The position numbers and the translations under genes are program-made. The notes under the pieces are model-generated. The model was given only the letters and a program-made list of their open reading frames with translations, ran no database searches and had not been told where the DNA came from. A stretch of 64,000 bases of DNA from Asparagopsis taxiformis (lineage: Eukaryota; Rhodophyta; Florideophyceae; Bonnemaisoniales; Bonnemaisoniaceae): NCBI GenBank assembly GCA_030407315.1, contig JALQPE010002558.1:24787-88786 (forward strand), in the 5' to 3' direction. Within the stretch, counting starts at the first letter, position 1, and the number at the start of each line of letters is the position of its first letter. Positions 9,825 through 19,307 of the stretch are shown piece after piece.

Positions 9825-11524
9825 AGAGTTTCTTTTCGAAAGCCAAGTTGAGTCGAAAAGAAGCGAGATGGTTGGAAACTCTAGGTAACTTTGGTATATT
9901 CCCGATAACCCTCAAACCTGGCAAGATTCATGTATTGGGTGATGTTTTATCAAGGGCTCCTCACGTTATAAATGGGCGGAATGCTTTATTTAGCAATATT
10001 GAAGTACCTGAAATCAATTTTGAGGACATTGTAACCCGATATGATGATGACCAGTTCTCCGGACCAGTGGTAAGAGGTATGCAGGGAGATTTTCCTGAAG
10101 ATGAGATTCAGAAACGGAAACTGGAAAAGATCATATCATTGTTTTGTCGTGAACGAGCGAGGCTATTTCACAATGGAAAGTTGTGTGTGCCGAGAAGGTC
10201 TGTGTCCAGTATTTTGCAAATGGCGCATGAATCTAGGATAAGCGGTCATTTCAAGTTCTTGAAGACGCTAGCAAGACTTGAAAAATTCCATTGGAGACAC
10301 AAAGCCCGAGATGTCCGGAAGTATGTGGAGGGATGCATGAAGTGTCAGCAGTACAAAGACTCTAATCAGAAGAAGTTGACTGATCCAACTTCTTTAGAGG
10401 TTCCTGAGAGAAGATGGGGATCTCTAGCAACCGACTTTATCGTAAGTCTACCCAAGACAAAAGACGGTTATGATGCCATAACTACCTGGGTAGACCGGTT
10501 GACGAGAAGAGTTCATTTTATCAAGTCACGAGGTACTGACACTGCTGAGGATGTTGCGAATGCATTCTTCTCCAACATATTCAAGCTTCATGGACTTCCC
10601 GACAATGTGGTATCGGATCGAGATAGAAATTTTACATCCAAGTTTTGGGATTGTTTGATGGAACTATGTGGCGTTAAGCTCAAGATGTCTACGAGCAGGC
10701 ACCCACAGACGGATGGCACGTCCGAAATCATGAATAGGATGATTGAGAACTATCTTCGGTGCTATTGTTACTACAACAAAAACAATTGGGATGAACTTCT
10801 ACCATCTGTAGAGTTTTCCTACAATTCTGCTGTTTCTGAAGATCTGGGTATGTCACCTTTTGAGCTGGACCTGGGATGGATTCCAAAGTCTCCTTTGGAC
10901 TTTGTGTCTGGAAATGAGATACCTGTGCAAAGTGTTGAGGAATTCAAGAAACGGCTTACAGCTTCTCTTGAAGATGCTAAGTACTCTTACAACATTGCGA
11001 AAGCATCACAGAGTGCGTATGCCTCCAGAAAGTTCAAGGATCCAGACTATAGGGTGGGATCCAAGTTATGCATTAACAGGTCTTTGTTCAGGGATGCATA
11101 CTCCCAGTCTCAGGAAAAGGAGAAGTTGACAGCAAGAGGTTTTGGACCGTTTGTTGTGAAGGAATTGATTGGCAAAAGTGCAGTTAGGTTGGATCTTCCC
11201 GATCATATCAAGATTCATCCTGTTGTTAATGTCAGCCACTCAATTCCTCATATAGAACAACCGAGTGAAATTGCTGCTCCAATATCTCCTATACCGGCCC
11301 CTGTCCCTGCTATTGAAGGTGATGAAATCGAGGTTGAAGCGATTTTGAATCATAGGAAAAGAGGACGAGGATATCAGTTCCTAACCTTGATGAAAGGTAG
11401 TCCTACGCATGATGCTTCATGGCAACCTACGAGGGATTTCATAGACAGGGATGGCACGAAGACTGGAATATGGTTAGAATACATCCGGAAGAAGAATATT
11501 CCACCGGAATATCATGATGAATAA
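9752..11524 (+). CDS. RNase H end, integrase and chromodomain of Ty3/Gypsy chromovirus pol
   Basis: This 590-residue frame begins with the RNase H C-terminus (EIFTDNQVLKSFFSK, then HVLGDVLSR). The integrase N-terminal zinc domain follows (MAHESRISGH, later CMKCQQYK). The catalytic core contains TDFIVSLP, SDRDRNF and the E of TSEIMNRMIENYL, matching the D,D-35-E triad. An SH3-like segment (ARGFGPFVVKELI) precedes a C-terminal chromodomain-like region (VEAILNHRKRGRGYQFLTLMKG, then ASWQP), which places the element among chromoviruses; in that group the chromodomain targets integration to chromatin. The first residues overlap the preceding RT/RNase H frame because of the one-base change near 9762, so the start Met is not meaningful. 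No stop interrupts integrase. Confidence 0.92.
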   Translation: MFLERFRCYLEGVEFEIFTDNQVLKSFFSKAKLSRKEARWLETLGNFGIFPITLKPGKIHVLGDVLSRAPHVINGRNALFSNIEVPEINFEDIVTRYDDDQFSGPVVRGMQGDFPEDEIQKRKLEKIISLFCRERARLFHNGKLCVPRRSVSSILQMAHESRISGHFKFLKTLARLEKFHWRHKARDVRKYVEGCMKCQQYKDSNQKKLTDPTSLEVPERRWGSLATDFIVSLPKTKDGYDAITTWVDRLTRRVHFIKSRGTDTAEDVANAFFSNIFKLHGLPDNVVSDRDRNFTSKFWDCLMELCGVKLKMSTSRHPQTDGTSEIMNRMIENYLRCYCYYNKNNWDELLPSVEFSYNSAVSEDLGMSPFELDLGWIPKSPLDFVSGNEIPVQSVEEFKKRLTASLEDAKYSYNIAKASQSAYASRKFKDPDYRVGSKLCINRSLFRDAYSQSQEKEKLTARGFGPFVVKELIGKSAVRLDLPDHIKIHPVVNVSHSIPHIEQPSEIAAPISPIPAPVPAIEGDEIEVEAILNHRKRGRGYQFLTLMKGSPTHDASWQPTRDFIDRDGTKTGIWLEYIRKKNIPPEYHDE

Positions 11525-11548
11525 CTAAGTTGATGAGGAAATCAACTG

Positions 11549-11564
11549 TGTGAGGGGGGAATAT
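11549..11564 (+). promoter_or_regulatory. Polypurine tract before the 3' LTR
   Basis: The G-rich run TGTGAGGGGGGAATAT lies just before the TGTAAC start of the 3' LTR and after the pol stop. Position and composition match the plus-strand primer of LTR elements. Confidence 0.6.
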
Positions 11565-12076
11565 TGTAACGAACTGAAGCTGATGCCAGCAATGGCCAGC
11601 ATAAACTAGTGTATTCTAGACACTACAAGTTACACTAAGTTTACTCATATACTATAGGCTGCTGGAAAGTAACTTGCTGTTACGCCTAGAAGTATCTAGT
11701 TGGCTATGTCATCGAGTGATGTCATGATGGCATCATGTTAGATTTATTTTGATGACATAATTTTATTTGATTAGTATTTTCTAGAATTAGTTCGACATCG
11801 AACTACAATTCTATGGTGGTATAAAAAGGCATGGTCAACTCCGGTCTTGGGGGATCGGAGGCATCATCGATCATTCAACGAAAACAACTACCACTCAGCT
11901 ATCCCGTATACACATTCGTTTCAGTTCCATTACGGGGCTTACAATACGCTAGGATAGTTTTCACTACTCAATTACACCCCCTTTTAGAATGACGAGGTTC
12001 CATAATAGTTTACATTACACTAGCTATAGTAGTCTCGATCACAAGGTGCGAATAGAAGCTAGATTCGCACCTTACA
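11565..12076 (+). mobile_element. 3' LTR of the chromovirus
   Basis: About 512 bp beginning TGTAAC and ending CTTACA, an inverted TGTAA/TTACA pair typical of LTRs. It sits 40 bp after the pol stop behind a polypurine tract. A TATA box (TATAAAA) is at 11820. The end carries an 11-bp hairpin (12043-12053 with 12063-12073). It is unlike the LTR-like blocks at 1061 and 4810, so the element's own 5' LTR is not in the window. The 3' border is inferred from the terminal inverted repeat. Confidence 0.7.
12043..12073 (+). terminator. Hairpin at the end of the 3' LTR
   Basis: AAGGTGCGAAT and ATTCGCACCTT form a perfect 11-bp stem around a 9-nt loop in the R/U5 part of the LTR. It may help 3' end formation of the element RNA; that role is inference. 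Confidence 0.45.
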
Positions 12077-12702
12077 TTGTGAATCGGTGAAATTACGATC
12101 GCTAGGCTAGTGTAGTGATTTTAGTAGTCTACGAGCTAGTCTAGAATTCTATGAAAGAGGTACTGGGATGGCTGCCAGAAGAGCTCGGGCAGATCAACAA
12201 AAACCAGTAACAAAAAATTCCTAAATCGAGCCGAAATAAGCGCCGCTCAGTGAATCTCAAAATTTTACCAAAAAAGTGTATCACTTCAACCTATCGGAAC
12301 CTAACAGTAATTCACAAGCCCGCACAACAAACCAATGACCATATTCCAAATCACGACGCGGACATGCATGTTGTGCAGTGCGTGCCAAATGTGCGCATGT
12401 TAGGACCGGCCCTCGGTCCAGGATACCTCAGCGAGAGGTACGGCGGGGCTATTCCTTTGGTGTGCGCTAGGCGGATTACAGCTGTAGAAACGGTCAACTA
12501 CTGTAAGTAGGAGAGCGAGTGACTCGAAAATGTTGACAAGGACCCATCACAAATGGAAATTATTTTTTAAATATCATGAGGTAATTGCTTTGCTCGAACA
12601 ACCGCATTAGCAACTGGCTCATTTCACAATGTTGTCCCCGAGAGGGCGCCGATTCTACAGATTGCGATACGATTGTGAAATACATCCGCTGCCCACAATT
12701 AC
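12077..12702. other. Gene-free stretch between LTR and CIAO1
   Basis: About 625 bp without a supportable gene or repeat. The small open frames here have no recognisable content. The 3' end should contain the promoter of the WD40 gene. Confidence 0.5.
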
Positions 12703-13752
12703 ATGGGCAAGTTAGTTCTTCGAGGAACGCTTCGTGGCCATCAAGGCGCTGTCTGGTCTGTGAGTTGGTCACGGAGCGGACTGCTCGCTTCATGTGGTAC
12801 AGACCGGACTATAATAATTTGGTCGCGTACTGACAAAAGACATAACTGGCACAGAGTGACGAGTCTATCTTCAATTGAGACTTTTCCGCGCGCGATTCGC
12901 GATGTATCATGGGGATCTGACGGTCGAACTTTGGCATGCGCCAACTTCGACTCTACGGCAACCGTATTGGAGCTCATGGGTGGCACATCACCTCGCTTGG
13001 ACGCGGCGGTTGCACTCGAGGGACACGACAGCGAAGTAAAAGCCGTTTCATACAGTAGCTCCGGCGGTCTTCTTGCAACGTGCTCGCGCGACAAGTCGGT
13101 ATGGATCTGGGAGGTTGGACTTGACTTTGATTATGAATGTATCGCTGTACTACATGGACACACAGCAGATGTGAAGTATGTTACGTGGCATCCCGCTGTG
13201 GAGTTGTTGGTATCATGTGGGTACGACGGCACGATTCGCGTATGGGCGGAGGACGCCGATGATTGGTTTTGCGCAGAGACACTTGCGGCTCATACAAATA
13301 CCGTATGGTGTGCCAGCTTTGACGCGTCAGGAAGGAATTTAGCGAGTGTTTCAGGTGACGGTACGCTCATTGTTTGGCGACGAGAAGATCCACCCGCGAG
13401 TGTTGTTGGAGCACAACCGAGCTTCCGTGTCGTTGCAAGGAGAGAGGCACTGCACGATGGGCCTTTATATGCGGTGGATTGGAATCGTGGAAATGATCTG
13501 ATTGCTACGGGTGGAGGTGATGATTGCATTCGTGTACTTCGACGTAAATCTAGGGAGGAGACGGAACAGTCCGAAGACCAGCTTACGACCAGGTTAACAG
13601 AGAAGTGGGAGGTGGTGACAACGACAACACGCGCACATTCTGCCGATGTTAATCGGGTGGCATGGTGCGCAACAGATGCAGAGTTGCTGGCCAGCTGCGG
13701 TGATGATGGTTTGGTGCGAATATGGGAATATGATGATACGCAATCACAGTAA
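12703..13752 (+). CDS. CIAO1: Probable cytosolic iron-sulfur assembly component 1 (WD40 propeller)
   Basis: A 349-residue protein made of seven WD40 repeats from LRGHQGAVWSVSW at the N-terminus to DVNRVAWC...WEYDD at the C-terminus, with typical GH and W-D ends such as LATCSRDKSVWIWEV near residue 130 and the EDADDW insertion near 185. Length and repeat pattern match CIAO1/Cia1, which in the cytosol forms the CIA targeting complex with MMS19 and CIAO2 and delivers Fe-S clusters to DNA polymerases, helicases and other client proteins. No intron is seen. It ends 11 bp before the stop of the convergent gene at 13764. Another WD40 protein is possible, but the DDW insertion and overall size favour CIAO1. 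Confidence 0.86.
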   Translation: MGKLVLRGTLRGHQGAVWSVSWSRSGLLASCGTDRTIIIWSRTDKRHNWHRVTSLSSIETFPRAIRDVSWGSDGRTLACANFDSTATVLELMGGTSPRLDAAVALEGHDSEVKAVSYSSSGGLLATCSRDKSVWIWEVGLDFDYECIAVLHGHTADVKYVTWHPAVELLVSCGYDGTIRVWAEDADDWFCAETLAAHTNTVWCASFDASGRNLASVSGDGTLIVWRREDPPASVVGAQPSFRVVARREALHDGPLYAVDWNRGNDLIATGGGDDCIRVLRRKSREETEQSEDQLTTRLTEKWEVVTTTTRAHSADVNRVAWCATDAELLASCGDDGLVRIWEYDDTQSQ

Positions 13753-13763
13753 GATGGGATTGT

Positions 13764-14762
13764 TCATGTTGTTTGTTGTGTGTGTTTGCCATTTGAATTT
13801 TGCTCGTCGGCAGAACGATACAGATTATAATACGATACGTTTGCAATGTTCCATGCCGCGTCGCGCTGCTGACGATCATGGGATGATTGCAAATGTCCGA
13901 GTGACACATTGTGCACGGAACGCTGTAGATCAATAATACAAAAATCGCCATCGGCGAATGAACCAGGATCTATGGTGCGGGCAGCGTCTTGTGTAACAGT
14001 AGAGTTTGATGGGAGGCGCTGCATGGCTGCAGGGGCTATAGCAAGTATAACGTCGACATCGAGGGTCGTTACGTTGTCAATTGACTCTAGAGAAGGAGAG
14101 TTTGTTATGCAATGTGAGAGTTGCGAGCTACAAAGCACAATTGCTGACGATTTGGTTGAGGTTTGGCAGTTTGATGGCAGTGCAAATTTGTTAAAAATGG
14201 TTGTCCTCCACGATGTTGGCAGCAATGGGATGGAGGGCTTAGTAGTGCCGTCTATGTACCGACGATGGCATACAACCAGATCTGTGGTTACTTGCACGGG
14301 TTGGGTAACGGTATTAATAGAGGAATTTGTTAGACTGGGAACGTGTGATGCGGTGGTCCAAGAGATTGCCGTCTCATGGAGGCCGGGCACATAGATAACT
14401 CGGGCACAAATCTGCTCTAATTCAGCTATGGTAACAGAGTCATTGCCGAGCTCTGAAGAGGCTATCAGCGGATTTGCTTTCGGCATCTCTCGTCCAGCGC
14501 CACTGCCACAAGGCTGTGGCGCTGGACGAGAGATGCCGAGGGCAAGAATAAGATGAATGGTAAAGGTAAAGTCGCTGTCAGAGAGCCACTCGGAGAGGTG
14601 TGCAATTCGTTGGGGAACTGCCTGCAGGTCAGAAACCACCAGCAGTCGAAGCGATCGCGGGGCGGCTGTATTGGGGGTGAGGGAAATGAAGGGCGTCGGT
14701 AAAGATTTGGGAAGCATGGCGATGACGAGTAAGGGGCGAAGGAGATTCCGTCTGGACAGCAA
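13764..14762 (-). CDS. Degenerate calcineurin-like metallophosphoesterase homologue
   Basis: The 332-residue frame has an N-terminal hydrophobic/basic stretch, then LRLLVVSDLQ near residue 40, LILALG near 72, a conserved ELEQICARVIYVPGLHE near 113-130, and DPGSFADGDFCIIDLQ near the C-terminus, the order of a metallophosphoesterase fold. The usual metal ligands are largely lost: D-x-H is DLQ, the GD motif is replaced at LALGIS, and GNHD reads GLHE. A 23-bp perfect inverted repeat sits exactly at the lost GD motif (14481-14538). It may therefore be a non-catalytic member or a recently damaged gene. It lies tail-to-tail with CIAO1 (11 bp) and head-to-head with Rab GDI. Substrate cannot be stated. 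Confidence 0.55.
   Translation of the reverse strand: MLSRRNLLRPLLVIAMLPKSLPTPFISLTPNTAAPRSLRLLVVSDLQAVPQRIAHLSEWLSDSDFTFTIHLILALGISRPAPQPCGSGAGREMPKANPLIASSELGNDSVTIAELEQICARVIYVPGLHETAISWTTASHVPSLTNSSINTVTQPVQVTTDLVVCHRRYIDGTTKPSIPLLPTSWRTTIFNKFALPSNCQTSTKSSAIVLCSSQLSHCITNSPSLESIDNVTTLDVDVILAIAPAAMQRLPSNSTVTQDAARTIDPGSFADGDFCIIDLQRSVHNVSLGHLQSSHDRQQRDAAWNIANVSYYNLYRSADEQNSNGKHTQQTT
14481..14538. repeat. Perfect 23-bp inverted repeat inside the metallophosphoesterase-like gene
   Basis: Arms 14481-14503 and 14516-14538 are exact reverse complements around a 12-nt spacer (TGCCACAAGGCT). A nested slipped stem GCCACA/TGTGGC uses the spacer. The repeat is in frame with the gene and encodes the Pro/Cys/Gly-rich stretch at the position where the family has its GD metal motif. 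Confidence 0.95.
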
Positions 14763-14999
14763 CCGACCAGACGATTATTATAGAATTGTAGTTGCCAAAA
14801 ATGAAAATATTCTAAAACTTGATTTATGATCGGTCGTCAAAATGAAAGCTCGACAAACTGCCTCTATGATCCACATTCAAGTTGGTGTCTCACTCCACGC
14901 ATCCGATCGATTCCATTAGCTGGCTCCACCTCTTTGGCTAATATCGATTGCGGCACGCCCGTCCCATTTCGTTATTGCCCAACGTCACCCCACTCCCGG

Positions 15000-16406
15000 A
15001 TGGCAGCGCCCGACATGAGCGCCGAGCTCTCCAAGCTCGCAATTGATGCCGATTTCCAACCGCTAGCTGATGGCGATTACGATGCCGTAGTTCTCGGCAC
15101 CGGTCTCACCGATTGTATTCTATCCGGCATTTTATCAGTCGCCGGCCTCCGCGTGCTTCATTGCGACAAAAACTCGTATTACGGCGCCCAATGCGCCAGT
15201 CTCACCATGTCGCAAATGTACCAAAACTTTCGCTCCACCGAGAAGCCCGATGAACAGCGTCTTGGCAGTCTTCGTGATTATAACATTGACCTCATTCCCA
15301 AGTTCATCATGGCCGGCGGCAACATGGTCCGAATGCTGGTCCATACTGGCGTCACCAGATATCTCGAGTTTAAGCTCGTGGACGGTAGCTTTGTGTTTAG
15401 TGGCGATCGTCCGCACAAAGTCCCAGTTACGCCGCGAGAAGCTATGACTTCGGGGCTGATGGGTCTGTTCGAAAAGAATAGATGTCGCATCTTTTTCTCT
15501 TTTGTGAACAGCTACAACCCTGCCGACCCTTCTACACATAGCGGGCTCGACCTTACCAAAATGACAATGGCTCAAGTCTACAAGTACTATGGGCTTTTGC
15601 CAGAAACTATTAGCTTTGTAGGCCATGCTCTCGCACTCTACAGAGACGATAGCTACATGTCATTACCAGCAGAACCCACCGTACTGCGCATTCAACTGTA
15701 CGCTTCCTCACTAGCACGCCATGGCCGATCGCCATATCTGTATCCATTGTACGGGCTGGGCGAGCTTCCACAGGCATTTGCTAGGTTGGCTGCTGTTCAT
15801 GGCGGTACATACATGCTTCACACGCCGATTGACGAAATATTGTACGATGAGAATGGCAGAGCAAAGGGCATTCGTTCCGGCGACAAGGTAGCAAAATGTC
15901 GCTTTGTGGCTGGTGATCCTAGCTATTTCAAAGACAAGACGGTGCAAACTGGACGCGTGGTCCGTAAATACTGCATCTTGAACGAACCACCGCCAAATAC
16001 ACGCGAGTCTACATCCTGTCAAATTATCATTCCGGCGTCCCAAGTTTCGCCACCTCGAAACAGCGATATCTATGTGCTGGTTCTCTCCAACAACCATAGG
16101 ACGACGCCGCAAGGAAAATATCTTGCACTCGTATCGACCACTGTAGAGACTAGCAACCCTGAGGAGGAGCTTGAACCAGGTATAGCATTGCTGGGCAAAA
16201 TTGTAGAATCGTTCGTGGCCATTGATGATGTCTTTGTGCCGAAAGGAGATGGGAGAGATGACCAGTGTTTCATCACCAAGAGCTATGACGCAACAACACA
16301 TTTCGAAAGTACAGTGAGTGATGTATTCGACGTTTACAAACGAATCTTCGGCAAAGAACTCGTGCTTGGTAATGGACCCGATGCAGCAGGTAGTAGTGCA
16401 CAGTGA
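15000..16406 (+). CDS. GDI1: Rab GDP dissociation inhibitor
   Basis: A 468-residue protein if started at the Met at 15000; an open frame extends upstream to 14826 but the family begins near here. It has the nucleotide-fold motif VLGTGLTDCILSG near residues 31-43, the Rab-binding NSYYG segment and the YLYPLYGLGELPQAFARL block typical of GDI/REP proteins. Length agrees with eukaryotic RabGDI (about 445) plus a short N-terminal extension. The protein extracts prenylated GDP-bound Rabs from membranes and recycles them through the cytosol. The absence of the large REP insertions argues for GDI over Rab escort protein. Intronless; its stop lies 37 bp from the stop of the convergent RAD51 paralog. 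A TBC Rab-GAP, which feeds GDP-Rabs to GDI, lies 1.1 kb further on. Confidence 0.93.
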   Translation: MAAPDMSAELSKLAIDADFQPLADGDYDAVVLGTGLTDCILSGILSVAGLRVLHCDKNSYYGAQCASLTMSQMYQNFRSTEKPDEQRLGSLRDYNIDLIPKFIMAGGNMVRMLVHTGVTRYLEFKLVDGSFVFSGDRPHKVPVTPREAMTSGLMGLFEKNRCRIFFSFVNSYNPADPSTHSGLDLTKMTMAQVYKYYGLLPETISFVGHALALYRDDSYMSLPAEPTVLRIQLYASSLARHGRSPYLYPLYGLGELPQAFARLAAVHGGTYMLHTPIDEILYDENGRAKGIRSGDKVAKCRFVAGDPSYFKDKTVQTGRVVRKYCILNEPPPNTRESTSCQIIIPASQVSPPRNSDIYVLVLSNNHRTTPQGKYLALVSTTVETSNPEEELEPGIALLGKIVESFVAIDDVFVPKGDGRDDQCFITKSYDATTHFESTVSDVFDVYKRIFGKELVLGNGPDAAGSSAQ

Positions 16407-16443
16407 AGCATTGTTGTAAACTGAACCAATTAACAGATGCTTG

Positions 16444-17241
16444 TTATGTATCCACATGCTGCAACGAGTCACACTCGACTTGAAAGTTGATAGACGCTGA
16501 TGCCGACACTGGACTCTTGACGAGCTCCAATGCAAAACATGTCGCCATTCGACGCAGAGCTATTCGCGTTGAACAGACATGTGTCCACGACTCTCCCATG
16601 GCGCTCACGACGACACCCTGTTGCATCTTTGCGTGATTTACAAGCACCACTGCCATATCATAGCGAACGGCCAGGGCCTGCATGCGCTGCGCAAATGCCT
16701 CTAATCTCTTCGGTGGCGCGTTCATATCACATGTTCTGTACAGGGCTGCGACGGAATCGACGCATAGGAGGCGCACATTTGGGGTACGGGCGAGAAGGTC
16801 TGCAAGTACATGTGGCAGAACGAAGAGCATTTGGACCGATGTGACGCGAATGACGGTTACACGCGCCAAGGCTTTAGAAAGGTGTGCGCGTGTCGCATTT
16901 GGTAGAAGAGCGGACACGAGTTGGGCGATTCGTATGGAGCAGGCACATCCTTCTGTATCGACAATTACGACAGATTGGCCGGATGCAACGACGTGAGCGG
17001 CTGTGGATAGATGGAGCGCGGTCTTGGCACTTGCCGGTGGACCGTAGATTTCGGTGAGACCTGCGAGAGGAATACCGCCGTGGAGTAGTTTGTCTAAAGT
17101 GTGAAGACCGGTTGTCAGCGGTGATTGAGATTTTGATGGTGAGAGGTGCCGGAACGTTTTTAGATCTAGAGGCATGATCGAGACGGGTGGATGATGCAAA
17201 TGATTCGGCGACCTGATCCCATCATTGCTAATCGCCGACAT
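16444..17241 (-). CDS. RAD51 paralog, RAD51D-like RecA-fold ATPase
   Basis: A 265-residue protein with a RecA core: TTGLHTLDKLLHGGIPLAG near 43-61, a Walker A-like GPPASAKT at 67-74, VVIVDTEG near 91, a Walker B-like LLCVD at 158-162, and VLVNHAKM near 210 followed by GESWTHVCSTRIAL, a loop typical of RAD51D and XRCC2 rather than RAD51. The usual N-terminal helical domain is short or absent. Walker A has Ala where the second-last Gly is expected (GxxxxAKT), while Lys and Thr remain. Such paralogs assist RAD51 filament assembly in homologous recombination. The start may instead be the Met at 17175. Convergent with Rab GDI (37 bp). Confidence 0.75.
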   Translation of the reverse strand: MSAISNDGIRSPNHLHHPPVSIMPLDLKTFRHLSPSKSQSPLTTGLHTLDKLLHGGIPLAGLTEIYGPPASAKTALHLSTAAHVVASGQSVVIVDTEGCACSIRIAQLVSALLPNATRAHLSKALARVTVIRVTSVQMLFVLPHVLADLLARTPNVRLLCVDSVAALYRTCDMNAPPKRLEAFAQRMQALAVRYDMAVVLVNHAKMQQGVVVSAMGESWTHVCSTRIALRRMATCFALELVKSPVSASASINFQVECDSLQHVDT

Positions 17242-17535
17242 CGTCTCATCGTGTTACACGTGTTCGCTCAGACGATCTTTTCAGGCGAGATCGAGTGCTT
17301 GCGAAACTTTTCATATTCTGGAAATATTATCAAAAAAAATACTTATATACACCAATTAACAGGTGACACGCGTCGTACAAATCGGTCTATTTCCCAAGTG
17401 TAATGCTCATCAGAGCCTTTCTTGATAACGACCATCCCCCGCATCCATAACTTGCTTCAAAACTATTACCCGCTTCCCGCCCACATCCGCCCGCTCTCTC
17501 CTACGCTTTGCTCACCCGTTTAGCGCAACCCGTCT

Positions 17536-19119
17536 ATGGACGGGACGCTCGAGGAACAGTCCTGGGAGCTTTCAGAAGACGAAGCATGGCAGTCATCAAG
17601 TGCCTCATCGCCTTATCAACCCGGTTCGGTCCACACCTTGTCTCCGCATCGCTCACCGATTCCAACTGTAAATAGCATTCACTCAAACGCATCCACCGAA
17701 AAGCATACCTCGTTGCCAGAATTGACAGCCCTATCGCTCACCGATGCGCACCCAACACCCGGCTTGTCCAACGCTCGCTCAGACGTCGCCGACGACTATT
17801 CCGACTCCTCATCCGACTCTTCCGCTCCAGGCTATTCATACTCACTATCCGAGCCGTTCGACCTCACCGCCGGCTATATTTCGCTTGCCGACAGGGAAGA
17901 CACGACCGCCAATGCACTGCCGCCAGCGCACCGACGAAACGATAGCAAGAGTTCCAGCAGCGCTGTGTTGACCAATTTGAAGAAGCGATGGAAGGCAGTG
18001 AAGAAGACGGGTGTGAAATCAACAGCCAGTGCTGGCAAATCACTTTCGTCATTGTCGTCGAGCTATTTCACCTCGTCACGTTCCGACGCACGCGAAACAT
18101 GCGAAGAACGCCACTCGCGTCTCAGCGACGAATGGCTGAATTGCATACTTCCCGCATGGCGCAAGAAGCGCAAGACCACGCGTGTGCGTACGCTGGTGTT
18201 CCGAGGCGTGCCGGCCAATGTGCGTGGGCGCGTGTGGCAATGTGCGATTGGGAATCCACTGAATATCACTGAGGACTTGTTCCGCGTGCTCAAGGAGCGC
18301 GCACACGCCGGTCGTATGGAGTATCTTCGTGGTCGGGACAGTCTGGCGCGTGCAGACGGCGACGTGGGTGGCGATGGCGGCAAAGCAGAGGCAATGTTGG
18401 AGCATGAACGGAGTGCGCATAAAGCCATTATGCTCGATTTGCCGCGCACATTTCCGGATTTGTGCTTCTTCCACGCGGAGGGGAGTCATTATGAATTGGC
18501 GCTTCGAGACATTCTAGAGACGTTTTTGTATTTGAAACCGGACGTTGGATACAGTCAGGGAATGTCGTTTCTGGCGGCGGTTCTACTTCTTTACATGGAC
18601 CCATATGATGCGTTCAAGTGTTTTGTGAACATGTTGTTGCACAAAAGTTGCTTTTTGAACTTTTTCAAGATCCAAATGCCCGAGGTTCGCTTCTACTTGT
18701 CCGTTCATGAGAGCTTATTCGCAGAGGAGCTGCCAACTCTTCATGCGCATTTCCGACAACAGGGCATCGAGTCGGATCTGTACATGATCAATTGGGTGAT
18801 GTCGTTGTATTGTCGTGCGTTGCCGCTAGACTTGGTGACGCGGATCTGGGATGTGTACGTGTTGGATGGGGATGTAGCCATCTTTCGCGCAGCGCTGGGA
18901 ATTTTGAAGTTGTTCACTTCGCGGCTGTTGAAGATGAAATTTGAAGACATTGCCTACTTTCTCAGCCATATTCCAGCGGACGAAATAAATGCGGACGAAT
19001 TGCTGCGCTGCATTCGGTCTGTGCAAGTGGTGACGCGCAAACGCTTCCGCGACCTGTTCAAGGAATGTCAAGCGGCGTATAACAAGGCGGAGAGTAGAGA
19101 GGCTTCGGTAGTGGTTTAG
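17536..19119 (+). CDS. TBC-domain Rab GTPase-activating protein
   Basis: The 527-residue protein has a Ser-rich acidic N-terminus of about 190 residues, then a TBC domain from FRGVPANVRGRVWQCAIGN to about residue 490. The arginine finger motif is present as IMLDLPRTFPD and the glutamine finger as GYSQGM, so both catalytic residues for GTP hydrolysis are kept. LPLDLVTRIWDVYVLDGD matches the end of the domain. The sequence resembles the TBC1D10/12/14 group in order of motifs. It would inactivate a Rab at endosomal or autophagic membranes; the target is unknown. Intronless. The next gene begins 188 bp downstream on the same strand. Confidence 0.88.
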   Translation: MDGTLEEQSWELSEDEAWQSSSASSPYQPGSVHTLSPHRSPIPTVNSIHSNASTEKHTSLPELTALSLTDAHPTPGLSNARSDVADDYSDSSSDSSAPGYSYSLSEPFDLTAGYISLADREDTTANALPPAHRRNDSKSSSSAVLTNLKKRWKAVKKTGVKSTASAGKSLSSLSSSYFTSSRSDARETCEERHSRLSDEWLNCILPAWRKKRKTTRVRTLVFRGVPANVRGRVWQCAIGNPLNITEDLFRVLKERAHAGRMEYLRGRDSLARADGDVGGDGGKAEAMLEHERSAHKAIMLDLPRTFPDLCFFHAEGSHYELALRDILETFLYLKPDVGYSQGMSFLAAVLLLYMDPYDAFKCFVNMLLHKSCFLNFFKIQMPEVRFYLSVHESLFAEELPTLHAHFRQQGIESDLYMINWVMSLYCRALPLDLVTRIWDVYVLDGDVAIFRAALGILKLFTSRLLKMKFEDIAYFLSHIPADEINADELLRCIRSVQVVTRKRFRDLFKECQAAYNKAESREASVVV

Positions 19120-19307
19120 ATGCATCGGCAGTTGCGCGCAATGTACAGTGTTTTTGTCAATTTTGACTCATGGAAACGAGCGTCTAAACAGGCACACACG
19201 ACTCATCGCATGATTGGTTTGCGTGTCTCCGCGAGATATTTTCCGCTTTCGAAAACATATATATATATCGTTTCTTCCATAACTCCTTTCAACCAACAAC
19301 CATCAGC

